Source: Peptoniphilus raoultii
Lineage (GTDB): Bacteria > Bacillota > Clostridia > Tissierellales > Peptoniphilaceae
Direction: 5' to 3'
Length of the DNA: 64,000 nt
Assembly: GCF_900099555.1 (NCBI RefSeq)
Contig: NZ_FMWM01000002.1
Span: forward strand, 925,628-989,627
How positions within the stretch are numbered: position 1 is the first letter of the stretch; each line of letters starts with the position of its first letter. This document shows, one piece after another, positions 28,112 to 37,526 of this stretch. Both the position numbers and the translations under genes were made by a program. The notes under the pieces are model-generated. The model worked only from the letters and a program-made list of their open reading frames with translations. It was not told where the DNA came from and did not search any database.

Positions 28112-28141
28112 CTTTTAACAATAAAGCGGGCTAAAAAGCCC
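28112..28141 (-). terminator. Possible terminator or attenuator between glutaminase and the amidohydrolase remnant
   Basis: GGGCT (28128-28132) pairs with AGCCC (28137-28141) right after the glutaminase stop. The following T tract on the minus strand is short and interrupted. Confidence 0.45.
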
Positions 28142-28145
28142 ACGA

Positions 28146-29066
28146 TTAATATATACTTAAATTTAATTTTTCTGACAAATATTTTAAGACTTTCATGGGA
28201 GCAAGGGGATTTCCAAGCTCATCAAGACCTGGTGAATAAGCTGCGATTCCAAGCCCCTTATTTGTCGTTGCGATAAGGCCGCCTCCTACTCCTGATTTTG
28301 CAGGAAGTCCAACATCCATGGCAAATTCGCCAGCAAAATTATAAGTGCCGCAAGTTGCCATTAAAACCCTAAGCTTTTGGGCATTTTTTTCTGAAACAAT
28401 TTGCTCTCCCTTATAATTTTTTCCTCCTCTTGAAAGAATGGAGGCAAATTTTGCAAGTTCTCTTGTGTTTATCATAAGAGAGCAGGCCTTACAATAAATT
28501 AAAAGTAGGTCATAGGCTGAAATGTCATTTCCTATAATCTTATTTTTTTTCAAAGTATAGGTCATGGCAAAATTGCTATCGGCAACTGCCATAGAAGTTT
28601 CAACAAGGGACTTAGAATAATTTATATCAGGACTTTCCATTAGAGTCCTTGTCCTTTCTATAATTTTTTCTACAGTTTTATCAGCAAATTTTTTAAATAG
28701 AAGATAGGAAGTCACAATTGCCCCAGCATTTATAAAGGGGTTAATGGGTTTTTTATCTTCTCCCATTTCAAGGTCAAGTAGGCTGTTATAAGCTTTTGAT
28801 GATGGTTTTATTCCAACATATTTTAAAATTTCGTCATAATCATAATTTTCAAGGGCCATTAAATATAAAATTACTTTTACAATAGACATAATGGCAAATT
28901 TTTCATTAACCTCTCCTTCTTCATGAATTTTTCCATTTTCATCTACAATAGCAAGGCCAAGTTTATTTATATTTGCCTTGGTAAGATCTGGCAAATAGTC
29001 AACTAATTTTCCATTTTTTGTAAATTGTTTTCCATATTCATAGGCTTCTTTAATTATCTTATCCAT
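28146..29066 (-). CDS. glsA: Glutaminase A
   Basis: Hydrolyses glutamine to glutamate and ammonia. The 306 residues have the serine-lysine dyad region (IMSIVKV), NPFINAGAIV with the substrate Asn, the MATCGTYNF block and the C-terminal AKSGVGGGLIA loop. It is complete, unlike the first and last genes of its operon. Three bases of spacing logic aside, AGGTGA is seen just before the ATG on the minus strand. It may be the last working member of a glutamine or peptide catabolic operon. Confidence 0.93.
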   Translation of the reverse strand: MDKIIKEAYEYGKQFTKNGKLVDYLPDLTKANINKLGLAIVDENGKIHEEGEVNEKFAIMSIVKVILYLMALENYDYDEILKYVGIKPSSKAYNSLLDLEMGEDKKPINPFINAGAIVTSYLLFKKFADKTVEKIIERTRTLMESPDINYSKSLVETSMAVADSNFAMTYTLKKNKIIGNDISAYDLLLIYCKACSLMINTRELAKFASILSRGGKNYKGEQIVSEKNAQKLRVLMATCGTYNFAGEFAMDVGLPAKSGVGGGLIATTNKGLGIAAYSPGLDELGNPLAPMKVLKYLSEKLNLSIY

Positions 29067-29074
29067 AAGCTCAC

Positions 29075-29692
29075 CTAATTTTTCTTAACCATTTTTAAAA
29101 TTCCGACTCTATATAATAAATAGGAAACAAGAATTGAAACTAAAAGCATAACAAGCATTGAATAGCCTTTTTTTCCAGCTAAGGGACTTATTAAAAATAT
29201 AAATCCAAAAATCAGAATTAAATCAATGATAGCCACAAGTGGTTTTCTCTTAACTTTATAAGAGTCTGCTTTTGTACCTATAAAGGCTGAAATGCCCATT
29301 GAGCCATAAAGAGCGGGAAGAATGTAATTTGTCGCAGTAATTACATTTTCATTTTTTAGTAGAGGAGTTAAAGGTACAAGTAAAACAACGCCAATAGCAA
29401 CAACAATAATTATAACCATCCCTGAAATAGTATTAGCTATCATTCCCATAACATCAGCTTCTTCTGTTCCATTTTGTGCTTCAACTGTTTTTATAGCATT
29501 TAAATAGCAGGGGAATTTTATATTCATAACATTTCCGAGAATTGAATTTAAATAGCAGCTTGTTCCAGCAATGGGAATCATAGAAAGCTGTTCAGATATT
29601 GTTATGGGCAAAAATAAGGCGAGCATTTGACCGGCAACAGCTGCAATAATGCTATATCTATAGTTTTTTTCTATATAAGTACTTAAGTTCAT
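29075..29692 (-). CDS. Polytopic membrane protein of unknown family in the glutaminase operon
   Basis: The 205 residues form about five or six hydrophobic helices (for example MVIIIVVAIGVVLLVPLTPL and DLILIFGFIFLISPLAG). It begins five bases after the end of the broken DUF5058 gene with GGTGA before the ATG, so the two probably form one transport unit. I do not recognise a named family. A role in exporting or importing the operon's substrate is inference. Confidence 0.7.
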   Translation of the reverse strand: MNLSTYIEKNYRYSIIAAVAGQMLALFLPITISEQLSMIPIAGTSCYLNSILGNVMNIKFPCYLNAIKTVEAQNGTEEADVMGMIANTISGMVIIIVVAIGVVLLVPLTPLLKNENVITATNYILPALYGSMGISAFIGTKADSYKVKRKPLVAIIDLILIFGFIFLISPLAGKKGYSMLVMLLVSILVSYLLYRVGILKMVKKN

Positions 29693-29696
29693 AAAA

Positions 29697-30412
29697 TCAC
29701 CATCCTAAATTTACAAATATAACTGCGGCAATCATCCCTATTACATGGCAAACTCATTACAAAATCGTCCATCCACTTCCAATTTAATTTTTTTGACAAA
29801 TAAGAACATAAGATGGTAAAAATTGCTGAAATTATTAAAGTTCCAGCGTGAACTTTTGATTTTACAAATTGCACAGGAACAAAAACGCTCATCATGCCAA
29901 CAACTAAAACTGAAAGGGCAAGGTCTATTATTGGAGTATCTTCAGAGCCAGCCTTAACAACACTTGTGTGCATTTTTAAGGGCTAAAATATTAAAGACCA
30001 TTCCACCCATAATAGCAATAGACATGACAAATAAAATTTCACCGATTACATCAGGAGTTCCTGCCTTCAAAAAATTATCAAGGGACTCGTAGCCAGCTCC
30101 TTTTACTGCAAGGTCAGCTGCCATAAGTTCGTAGGGGAGTGATCCCACAACAGAAAGTTTAAACCAAGGCCAAGGCACACCTAAAATTGGAGATAGGGTT
30201 ATTAAACCGATAATAATTGAAATTGAAGGGACAATGGAAAAGATTAGAGAAGATCTTACAACGGATTTGATTTTGTCATTTTCAATCCCAAGCTCTTTGG
30301 CTCTTTTGACGGCTCTTCTAAAGAAAAATACACAAATTGAAAAAATGAAGAGAAGACCCCAAATAACTAAAATATAGAGGAGCTTACTACTTAAAACATC
30401 CATTATTCCCAT
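29697..30412 (-). pseudogene. DUF5058-family membrane protein, two frameshifts
   Basis: A ~240-residue membrane protein whose opening matches DUF5058 (RSSLIFSIVPS, PWPWFKLSVVGSLPYELMAADLA). An extra A in the run at 29973-29977 shifts the frame after FNILALK; the next frame resumes with HTSVVKAG. A second one-base insertion near 29747 separates DDFVMS from the proper ending HVIGMIAAVIFVNLGW, whose TGA is at 29697-29699. The start is taken as the ATG at 30412 behind GAGGTG. First gene of the minus-strand operon. Confidence 0.8.
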
Positions 30413-30592
30413 ATTCTTCACCTCGTTTAATAAATTATAAAAAAATATATGAAAACATTTTTTATTATTTATATTATAGAGTAAAAAAATAATTTTAGGA
30501 CAAATAAAGTTTATAATTAATTAAATTTTATAAACACATGTAAAAATAAAAGTATTTAGGTATAAAAAAATATAAATAAATGGAGGATCAAA

Positions 30593-31161
30593 ATGAAAAA
30601 AATATTTCTATTAATTATAGGACCAGTTTTACTTTTAATTGACCTATATTTTATTTTTACTCAGAGAAAATTAGTTTCTTTAAGAGAAAGGGTCAGCAAT
30701 TCACTTTCACAAATTTCTGTGCAAATTAAGTCCCGTTGGGATGTCCTTATGGAAATTGCAATGCCGTTTCATCTTATTCAGCTTATGAATCAAAGACCTT
30801 AAAGAATATAATTGAAAAAAGATCTATAAAAATAAGTGGTCCTTTAGAAGCAGATAGGGAAGAAAAGGCACTAAATTCTGCTTTAAAAAATGTTTTCGCC
30901 CTTGCAGAATCTTATCCCGACTTAAAATCAGAGGGTCTATTTCAAAATGACATCAGCTCAATAAATGACTATGAAAACAAAGTAAGGATGTCACGAATGG
31001 TTTATAACGACACTGTAACGAGATATAATGAACTTGTAAAATTTTTCCCATCAAGCCTTATAGCAGGAATTTTAAACTATAAGCCCCTTGAATATTTTGA
31101 CCAAAATGTGACTCTTGAAATGCCACATTTAGATTTTGGAAGAGCTAAAGATGAAAAATAA
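30593..31161 (+). pseudogene. lemA: LemA-family protein with one frameshift
   Basis: LemA proteins are membrane-anchored helical proteins of unknown function. The N-terminal membrane segment and LRERVSNSLSQISVQIKSRWDVLMEIA are in one frame. The continuation AVSSYSAYESKTLKNIIEKRS, AESYPDLKSEG and MVYNDTVTRYNELVKFFPSSLIA is in another. The junction near 30758-30762 (GCAATGCC) needs one extra A to restore the frame, so a single-base deletion is the simplest reading. It overlaps the DUF2207 gene. GGAGG precedes the ATG. Confidence 0.85.
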
Positions 31162-32865
31162 ATTAAAAAAACTATCCTTATTTTTACTTATTTTATTTAT
31201 ATTTTCCATTGTAAATGTCTTTGGAAAGACGGAGATTAAAAAAATTTCCATTGATGCAAAAATTAATGATGACGGCTCCCTTGACATAACAGAAGTTTGG
31301 CAGGCAAATTCTGATAACGGAACAGAATTTTATATACCCAAGCAAAATATGAGGGATATGACTATAGAAAATTTCAAGGTATCTGATGAAAATGGTCCCT
31401 ATAAAGAAATGAAGCCATGGGACGTGGACAAAACTTTAGAAGAAAAGTCTGGAAAATTTGGTATAAACGAAAGTGGAAGCGGGCCGGAACTTTGTTTTGG
31501 TAAATCTGAATACAATAAGGATAAGACATACACCTTAACTTACAAGATGACAAATGCCGTCCAAGCCTTTTCAGATTATGACGGTTTTAATATTAGATTT
31601 GTAAATGATAAAATGGATCCTGCCTCAAATGATATTTTCATAAAAATATACAGAGACGGGACAGAACTTTCTGATAAAAATGCTGGGATTTGGGCCTTTG
31701 GTTTTAAAGGGTCTATAAATTTTTTAGGGGGACAAATAATAGGATCAAATTCTGAAAAATTCTTTAGCAGAAATAATTTGACAGTACTTTTAAGGCTTGA
31801 TAAGGGAATAATAAATCCTATTTCTAGCGGCAGTGGAACTTTTGAAAAAATGAGAGAAATGGCCTTTGAAGGCTCATCTTATGATAATTCAAAAAGTGAT
31901 GGGCTTTTAGGATTTTTAAGAAATTTAAAGGGCTCAAGCCCCCTATTAATAGTTGCAGTTTTATTTACACCCCTTGTTTGCATCCTAATATTTCTCTTTT
32001 TATTTGTAACATTAATAAGCATGCTAACAAGTTCTCAATATAGGTCACTTAAAAAGCTAGATTATAAAAGGGAAATTCCTCAAAATGGAAGTCTACTTTT
32101 AAATCACTTTTTCCATCTCTTCCATAGAAAGAATGCCATAACTGGTTTAAATATTTCCTATTTAATTTCAGCCGATTTTTTAAAGTGGATGAAAGATGAT
32201 GCAGTTCTTTTTGAAGCGGGAGATGAAAATGGAAAAGGAAGAGCAAAAGAAGACAAGATGATTTTTGTTTCAGAACCCAAATATGATTGCGTTTTTGAAG
32301 AAAAGCTATTTAAATTTTTAAAAGATGTATCAAAAGATGACGTTTTAGATGAAAGAGATTTTAACTATTCCTTTAGAAGAAGGTATAGCATATACAAAAA
32401 TATGATGGAAGCATTTGATAAGGAAATGATAAGGACGACCAAGGAAATGGGCTTTGCTACTGGAAGTAAAGAAAAGATGTCAAAAATTAAATTGACTGAT
32501 AAGGGAAAGAAAGCCAGAGATGAAAGTTTATCTTTTAAAAATATTTAAAGGATTTTATTCTTATTGATGAAAAATATCCAAAGGAAGTTGAACTTTGGTA
32601 TGATTATTTAATAATGGCAGCCCTATTTGGCTTAGGCGATCAAGTTATGGATGAAATTAAGGATATAAACCCTGCTTACCACTTTACAAATACTGATAAT
32701 TATTCATCCACCTATATGGCCTACAGCATTTCAGATAATTTTGCCTCAAGAATTTCAACTGCCATGGGCGGCTCTTCATCCTCATCCTCGTCAGGAGGTG
32801 GAGGCTCATTATCCTTTGGCGGCGGAGGATTTTCCGGTGGAGGATCTGGAGGCGGAAGCAGATAG
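31151..32865 (+). pseudogene. DUF2207 membrane protein with one frameshift
   Basis: DUF2207 proteins are often next to LemA; function unknown. From the ATG at 31151 (GGAAGAG upstream) it has a signal peptide, an extracytoplasmic DUF2207 domain (KISIDAKINDDGSLDITEVW), a transmembrane helix (about residues 265-290) and a cytosolic part. Frame is lost at 32539-32547: one missing T in AAATATTTAAAG gives a TAA. Restoring it continues YLKDFILIDEKYPKEVELW into the MAALFGLGD frame. The end is the typical Ser/Gly-rich tail (GGGGFSGGGSGGGSR). Confidence 0.87.
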
Positions 32866-32894
32866 GAAAAAATTTTTAGGAGATGAAAAAATGA

Positions 32895-33290
32895 ATGCTA
32901 ACAAAGATAAAAAAATATATATATGTATCTGATGCATACTTGAGTGTTTTATCTATTATTTATTTAATTTGTATAGACTATATAACAATAAAATACCTTA
33001 ATTCTAGTCCTAAAGGTTTTATATTTTTTTATATAATCTTTTTTGTGCATACAATATATTTTAAAGAATACTACAAAGATATTCCAAGCGAATCCCTAGC
33101 CTTAGGCTTTGTATGCTTAATTATATTTATGTTAATTAGATTTAATATTAACTTTTTTGACGTGATTTCAAATGGAACAGGATATGGATTAGTTGATATA
33201 TCATATATTTTTATTTTTATAAGTGCAGTATCTTTTATAGATGACCTATATAATATTTATAAAGATAAGAAGCGAAAAAATATAGAATAA
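32895..33290 (+). CDS. Small hypothetical membrane protein
   Basis: The 131 residues form about four hydrophobic helices (SVLSIIYLICIDYI, FIFFYIIFFVHTI, GFVCLIIFMLI, IFIFISAVSFI) with a basic C terminus (KDKKRKN). I do not recognise it. The start is uncertain: AGGAG is better spaced for an ATG at 32891, which in the given sequence reads only 13 codons before a stop. Adding one TA unit to the TATATATATA tract would join that start to this frame. It follows the DUF2207 remnant and ends at a shared terminator. Confidence 0.55.
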   Translation: MLTKIKKYIYVSDAYLSVLSIIYLICIDYITIKYLNSSPKGFIFFYIIFFVHTIYFKEYYKDIPSESLALGFVCLIIFMLIRFNINFFDVISNGTGYGLVDISYIFIFISAVSFIDDLYNIYKDKKRKNIE

Positions 33291-33295
33291 AAAAT

Positions 33296-33317
33296 AGCTC
33301 CTTAAAAAGGAGCTTTT

Positions 33318-33318
<1 letters not shown>
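33296..33318. terminator. Bidirectional terminator, membrane-protein gene and tRNA cluster
   Basis: AGCTCCTT (33296-33303) pairs with AAGGAGCT (33307-33314), flanked by T run on the right and A run on the left. It can end the plus-strand gene and the minus-strand tRNA transcript. Confidence 0.85.
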
Positions 33319-33393
<75 letters not shown>

Positions 33394-33423
33394 AAATAAA
33401 TCGAACTTAAATTTTAAATTAAA

Positions 33424-33500
33424 TGGTGGGCCTTCGGGGACTTGAACCCAGGACCTACCGGTTATGAGCCGGGCGCTCTAACCAACTGAGCTAAAGGCCC
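33424..33500 (-). tRNA. tRNA with CAT anticodon (Met, possibly Ile2)
   Basis: Acceptor GGGCCTT pairs with AAGGCCC on the minus strand, the anticodon loop is CTCATAA and CCA is encoded. The body resembles both elongator Met and lysidine-modified Ile tRNAs of Firmicutes, so the amino acid is not certain. It lacks the unpaired 5' end of initiator tRNA. Confidence 0.85.
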
Positions 33501-33507
33501 TCACCAT

Positions 33508-33599
33508 TGGCGGAGAAAGAGGGATTTGAACCCTCGCGCCCCTAATCGGGACCTACTCCCTTAGCAGGGGAGCCTCTTCAGCCTCTTGAGTATTTCTCC
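33508..33599 (-). tRNA. tRNA-Ser (GCT anticodon)
   Basis: Ninety-two bases with GGAGAAA/TTTCTCC acceptor, anticodon loop CTGCTAA, and the long variable arm of class II tRNAs. CCA is encoded. First gene of the minus-strand tRNA cluster. Confidence 0.94.
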
Positions 33600-33631
33600 A
33601 CTTAAATATCATCAAGTTGACTACTTTCTCT

Positions 33632-33660
33632 ATTTTACTAGAGGTTTTTCATAATGTCAA
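33632..33660 (-). promoter_or_regulatory. Promoter of the Ser-Met-Phe tRNA cluster
   Basis: On the minus strand TTGACA (33655-33660), 17 bases, TAAAAT (33632-33637), 33 bases upstream of tRNA-Ser. Confidence 0.85.
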
Positions 33661-33842
33661 TATTTTTTTACAAAAACTAGGGGACTTTTTTCTCAAATTT
33701 TAAAATCTCCAAATTTTATAAAAGCATTAAAGAGAAATAAAACAATTAAGAGCTAAAATAAGCATTAGTTTATTATTATGTTTTAAATTTTCCTGACGAA
33801 GAATTTTTTATAGGAAATAAAAAATAAATAAAAAATTACATA

Positions 33843-33870
33843 TTGACATTAATTATTAGAGTGATATTAT
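33843..33870 (+). promoter_or_regulatory. Riboflavin operon promoter
   Basis: TTGACA (33843-33848), 16 bases and TATTAT (33865-33870) lie about 30 bases before the FMN riboswitch. The 33661-33842 stretch upstream holds nothing else I can identify. Confidence 0.7.
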
Positions 33871-33899
33871 AAATATAGTAAATGAATATATATTATTTG

Positions 33900-34003
33900 A
33901 TTTTCGGGGCGGGGCGAAATTCCCCACCGGCGGTAAAAGTCCGCGAGCTTAGGCTGAATTGGTGTAATTCCAATACCGACAGTATAGTCTGGATGAGAGA
34001 AGG
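33900..34003 (+). ncRNA. FMN riboswitch (RFN element)
   Basis: The conserved RFN blocks are present: GGGGCGGGGCGAAATTCCCC, ACCGGCGGTAAA, the GTCCGCGAG helix, GGTGTAATTCC, and the closing ACCGACAGTATAGTCTGGAT with GAGAAGG. FMN binding is known to shut down downstream riboflavin genes. Here it precedes ribD with a hairpin and T run between. Confidence 0.96.
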
Positions 34004-34027
34004 TTATTTTTTTAGTTTTAATTTAGG

Positions 34028-34050
34028 GCCCTTTGTGGGCTTATTTTTTT
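34028..34050 (+). terminator. Expression-platform terminator of the FMN riboswitch
   Basis: GCCC (34028-34031) and GGGC (34037-34040) form a short stem followed by TTATTTTTTT, ending just before the ribD ribosome site AGGAG. The stem is short, so the regulated form may include more of the upstream sequence. Confidence 0.6.
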
Positions 34051-34060
34051 AGGAGTTTTT

Positions 34061-35170
34061 ATGTTAGATTTTTATGACTACAGTTTTTATATGGAAAGAT
34101 GCCTTGAACTTGCAAAAAAAGGAAGGGGATTTACAAAGACCAATCCCATGGTGGGATGCGTTATTGTAAAGGATGATCAAATAATTGCAGAGGGCTACCA
34201 CAAAAAATTCGGAGGACTTCATGCAGAAAGAGATGCCATAAATAATGCTAAGGAGCCTTTGGAAGGGGCAGAACTTTATGTAAGTCTTGAACCCTGCTGC
34301 CATTTTGGCAAACAGCCTCCCTGCACGCAGGCAATAATTGATGCAAAAATTTCAAAAGTAATCATTGGGGCAGGTGATCCCAATCCAAAAGTTGCCGGCA
34401 AGGGCATAAAAATTCTGGAAGATGCTGGGATTGAAGTTGTGGAAGGGATTTTAGAAGAAGAGTCCATAAAATTAAATAAGATTTTTTTCCATAATTTAAA
34501 ATACAAAAGGCCTTATGTAACTTTAAAAGCTGCTATGTCCATTGACGGGAAAATCGCTGCCTCATCTGGCGAAAGTCAGTGGATTTCCAGTGAAAGATCG
34601 AGGGAATATGCCCACAAATTAAGGGGAGTAAATGACGGTATAATGGTTGGAATTGGAACTGTTCTTGCAGACAATCCATCTCTAAATGTAAGAATTGAAG
34701 GGGGATACATAAATCCAACAAAAATTGTTGTTGACAGCCGTCTAAGAATTCCTGAAGATGCAAAACTTTTCTCCTCCTCAGAGGCACAAACTATAATCTA
34801 CACTTCAGAAGACTATGATAGGGAAAAATTCAAAAGACTTTCTGAAAGGGAAAATGTAAAAATAATTGTGGGCAGAAAAGAAGGAGAAAGCCTAAACTTA
34901 AAATATTTATTAGAAAAACTTTTAGGTGAAGACATAGGAAATATTTTGCTTGAAGGTGGCCCTGGCCTAAGTTACTCCATGCTTAAGGAAGATTTAATTG
35001 ATGAATTAATATTTTTTATGGCTCCAAAATTAATTGGTGGTCAAAAATTTTCAGTCATTGGCGGAGAGGGATTTGAAACCCTAACTTCACTTAAAAATGT
35101 TTATAATATGACTTTTGAAAAAATTGGGCCAGACCTAATGGTTCAAGGCTATTTGAGAAAGGGTGATTAA
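34061..35170 (+). CDS. ribD: Bifunctional riboflavin biosynthesis deaminase/reductase
   Basis: Deaminates and then reduces the pyrimidine intermediate of riboflavin synthesis. The 369 residues have an N-terminal cytidine-deaminase-like zinc site (GLHAERDAIN; SLEPCCHFGKQPPCT) and a C-terminal reductase domain (RPYVTLKAAMSIDGKIA; DNPSLNVR; GNILLEGGPGLS). AGGAG precedes the ATG. First gene under the FMN riboswitch. Confidence 0.97.
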   Translation: MLDFYDYSFYMERCLELAKKGRGFTKTNPMVGCVIVKDDQIIAEGYHKKFGGLHAERDAINNAKEPLEGAELYVSLEPCCHFGKQPPCTQAIIDAKISKVIIGAGDPNPKVAGKGIKILEDAGIEVVEGILEEESIKLNKIFFHNLKYKRPYVTLKAAMSIDGKIAASSGESQWISSERSREYAHKLRGVNDGIMVGIGTVLADNPSLNVRIEGGYINPTKIVVDSRLRIPEDAKLFSSSEAQTIIYTSEDYDREKFKRLSERENVKIIVGRKEGESLNLKYLLEKLLGEDIGNILLEGGPGLSYSMLKEDLIDELIFFMAPKLIGGQKFSVIGGEGFETLTSLKNVYNMTFEKIGPDLMVQGYLRKGD

Positions 35171-35816
35171 TATTTTTACTGGAATTATTGAAGAAGTTGG
35201 GAAAATTGCTTCCATTTCAAAAGAAAAAAATATTTATAAGATAAAAGTTTCTTGTAAGGCTGTTTTGGAAAAAACAAAAGTTGGTGATTCTATTGCCACT
35301 AATGGTGTCTGCTTAACTGTAACAGACTTTGGCGAAGATTTTTATGAAGCAGATTTAATGAAGGAAACTTTAAATGCCTCATCTTTTAAAAGTGCAAAGG
35401 CCGGAGATTTAGTTAATCTTGAAAGAGCGATGACTCTTGATAAAAGACTTGACGGCCATATTGTTCAGGGCCATATTGATAGCCTCGGAACTATTAAGGA
35501 AATTACTAATGCCAATAATTTTGTAGAATATAAAATAAAGGCTGATACTGAAACTTTAAAGCAAATGGTCTATAAGGGTTCTGTTGCCCTTGACGGTATA
35601 AGTCTTACAATTTCTGAAGTATCAAGGGATTATTTTAAGGTTTCCATAATTCCCACCACCATAAAAAGTACAAATTTATGGGAAAGAAAAATGGGGGATC
35701 CAATAAATATTGAAACGGACATTATTGGTAAATACATCTATAAATTTTTTAATGACAAAAATTCTAAGGATCCAAAAATAAATATGAATTTTTTAAGAGA
35801 AAATGGTTTTTATTAA
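35163..35816 (+). CDS. ribE: Riboflavin synthase alpha subunit
   Basis: Dismutates two 6,7-dimethyl-8-ribityllumazine into riboflavin. The GTG start at 35163 overlaps the end of ribD. The 217 residues are two lumazine-binding barrels: [11 protein letters not shown] and [13 protein letters not shown] in the first, [11 protein letters not shown] and [13 protein letters not shown] in the second. Confidence 0.95.
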   Translation: MINIFTGIIEEVGKIASISKEKNIYKIKVSCKAVLEKTKVGDSIATNGVCLTVTDFGEDFYEADLMKETLNASSFKSAKAGDLVNLERAMTLDKRLDGHIVQGHIDSLGTIKEITNANNFVEYKIKADTETLKQMVYKGSVALDGISLTISEVSRDYFKVSIIPTTIKSTNLWERKMGDPINIETDIIGKYIYKFFNDKNSKDPKINMNFLRENGFY

Positions 35817-35826
35817 GGAGGACAAA

Positions 35827-37032
35827 GTGAAGATAAATACTATTGAAGAAGTAACTGAAGCCTTAAAAAATGGAGAAATTATTATTGTGACAGACAATCC
35901 AAATCGTGAAAATGAAGGGGATATGATTTGTGCGGCTCAGTTTGCAAGCGGTGAAAATATTAATATGATGGCATCCCATGCCAAGGGACTAATTTGTATG
36001 CCCATTAGCAGCGAAATTGCTGGAAGACTTGAATTAAATCAAATGGTTACTGAAAATACTGACAACCATTCAACGGCCTTTACAGTTTCTGTTGACCATG
36101 TGGATACAACAACAGGAATTTCAGCCTTTGAAAGATCTTTGACTGCAAAAAAACTTGTAGATGAAAATTCAAAAGCTGAAGATTTTAGAAGACCAGGTCA
36201 TATGTTTCCGCTTGTTGCAAGAGAAGGCGGCGTTTTTGTAAGAGGAGGCCATACAGAGGCAACAGTTGACCTTTTAAGGATTGCAGGTCTAAAAGAAGCG
36301 GGACTTTGCTGCGAAATTATGGCCGATGACGGACAAATGATGAGGGGCATGGAAATTTTTGACCTTGCAAAAAAATTAAATTTTAAAATCACAACTGTTG
36401 ACGAATTAATTAGATATAGAAAAAGACATGAAAAAATTGTCAGGGATGTGGCACAGGCAAAACTTCCAACTGAATTTGGAGATTTTACGGCCCATGCCTT
36501 TGTAAATACAATTAATGGTGAACATCATATCGCCCTTGTGAAGGGAGAAATTGGTGATGGAAAAAATTTGCTTACAAGAGTTCACTCTGAATGTTTGACA
36601 GGAGATGCCTTCCATTCAAGAAGATGCGACTGTGGAGATCAGTTGCAAAAAGCCATGATGCAAATAGAAAAAGAAGGAAGAGGGATTCTTTTATACATGA
36701 GGCAAGAGGGAAGGGGAATCGGTCTTGTAAATAAAATTAAAGCCTACGCCCTTCAAGACTCAGGGCTTGACACAGTTGAAGCAAATCTTGCCCTTGGCCT
36801 TCCTGAGGATGCTAGAGATTATTCAGTTGGGGCACAAATTTTAAAGGAACTGGGCGCAAAGGAACTTAGACTTTTAACAAATAATCCTGACAAAATTTAT
36901 TCTCTTAAAACTTTTGGTATGGTTATAAAGGAAAGAGTTTCGATTGAAATAAAGTCAACAAAAGATGATGAATTTTACTTAAAGACCAAGGCGGAAAAGA
37001 TGAACCACCTTTTGGCAGAATTTATTAAATAA
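35827..37032 (+). CDS. ribBA: Bifunctional DHBP synthase / GTP cyclohydrolase II
   Basis: Supplies both riboflavin precursors: DHBP from ribulose-5-phosphate and the pyrimidine from GTP. GTG start at 35827, five bases after AAGGAGG, gives 401 residues. The N-terminal RibB half has [12 protein letters not shown] and [14 protein letters not shown]...[11 protein letters not shown]. The C-terminal RibA half has the zinc cysteines in [18 protein letters not shown] and the [10 protein letters not shown] loop. Confidence 0.97.
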   Translation: MKINTIEEVTEALKNGEIIIVTDNPNRENEGDMICAAQFASGENINMMASHAKGLICMPISSEIAGRLELNQMVTENTDNHSTAFTVSVDHVDTTTGISAFERSLTAKKLVDENSKAEDFRRPGHMFPLVAREGGVFVRGGHTEATVDLLRIAGLKEAGLCCEIMADDGQMMRGMEIFDLAKKLNFKITTVDELIRYRKRHEKIVRDVAQAKLPTEFGDFTAHAFVNTINGEHHIALVKGEIGDGKNLLTRVHSECLTGDAFHSRRCDCGDQLQKAMMQIEKEGRGILLYMRQEGRGIGLVNKIKAYALQDSGLDTVEANLALGLPEDARDYSVGAQILKELGAKELRLLTNNPDKIYSLKTFGMVIKERVSIEIKSTKDDEFYLKTKAEKMNHLLAEFIK

Positions 37033-37064
37033 GAAAAAATTATATAGAATATTTGGAGGTAATT

Positions 37065-37526
37065 ATGAAAATTTATAGTGCAAATTTATATTCAGAAGGA
37101 GCAAAATACGCAATTGTTGTAGGAAGATTTAACGAATTTATAGGTTCAAAACTTTTGTCAGGTGCCATTGATGCTCTAACAAGACATGGAGTTAAGGACG
37201 AAGAAATTGAAGTAATTTGGGTGCCGGGAGCTTTTGAAATTCCAGTAACTGCAAAAAAACTTGCCCTTTCAAAAAAATATGATGCCGTAATTTGTCTTGG
37301 AGCTGTAATTAGGGGAGCGACTGCTCACTTTGAATATGTTGCAGGAGAAGTTTCAAAGGGTATTGCTCAAACATCATTAGAAACTGGAATACCTGTTATC
37401 TTTGGAGTTATAACAACAGAAAATCTTGAACAAGCCATTGAAAGAGCAGGAGTTAAGTCTGGCAACAAGGGCTATGATGCGGCGATAACAGCTATTGAAA
37501 TGGTAAATTTATTTAAAGAAATATGA
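37065..37526 (+). CDS. ribH: 6,7-dimethyl-8-ribityllumazine synthase
   Basis: Joins DHBP and the ribitylamino-pyrimidine to make lumazine, in an icosahedral shell in many bacteria. The ATG at 37065 has GGAGGT upstream and gives 153 residues. [44 protein letters not shown] and the [16 protein letters not shown] block are all present. Its stop overlaps the next ATG (ATGA). Confidence 0.97.
   Translation: MKIYSANLYSEGAKYAIVVGRFNEFIGSKLLSGAIDALTRHGVKDEEIEVIWVPGAFEIPVTAKKLALSKKYDAVICLGAVIRGATAHFEYVAGEVSKGIAQTSLETGIPVIFGVITTENLEQAIERAGVKSGNKGYDAAITAIEMVNLFKEI

Noticed and set aside
30593..32865. Programmed ribosomal frameshifting in LemA and DUF2207
   Set aside because: No slippery heptamer with a downstream structure is evident, and these families are not known to frameshift. 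Single-base loss is simpler.
26678..32865. All disruptions in this zone being sequencing errors in homopolymers
   Set aside because: Some indels are in short A/T runs, but the AbgB-like gene also has base substitutions giving stops. Apart from a doubtful start at 32891, I saw no similar errors in the rest of the window.
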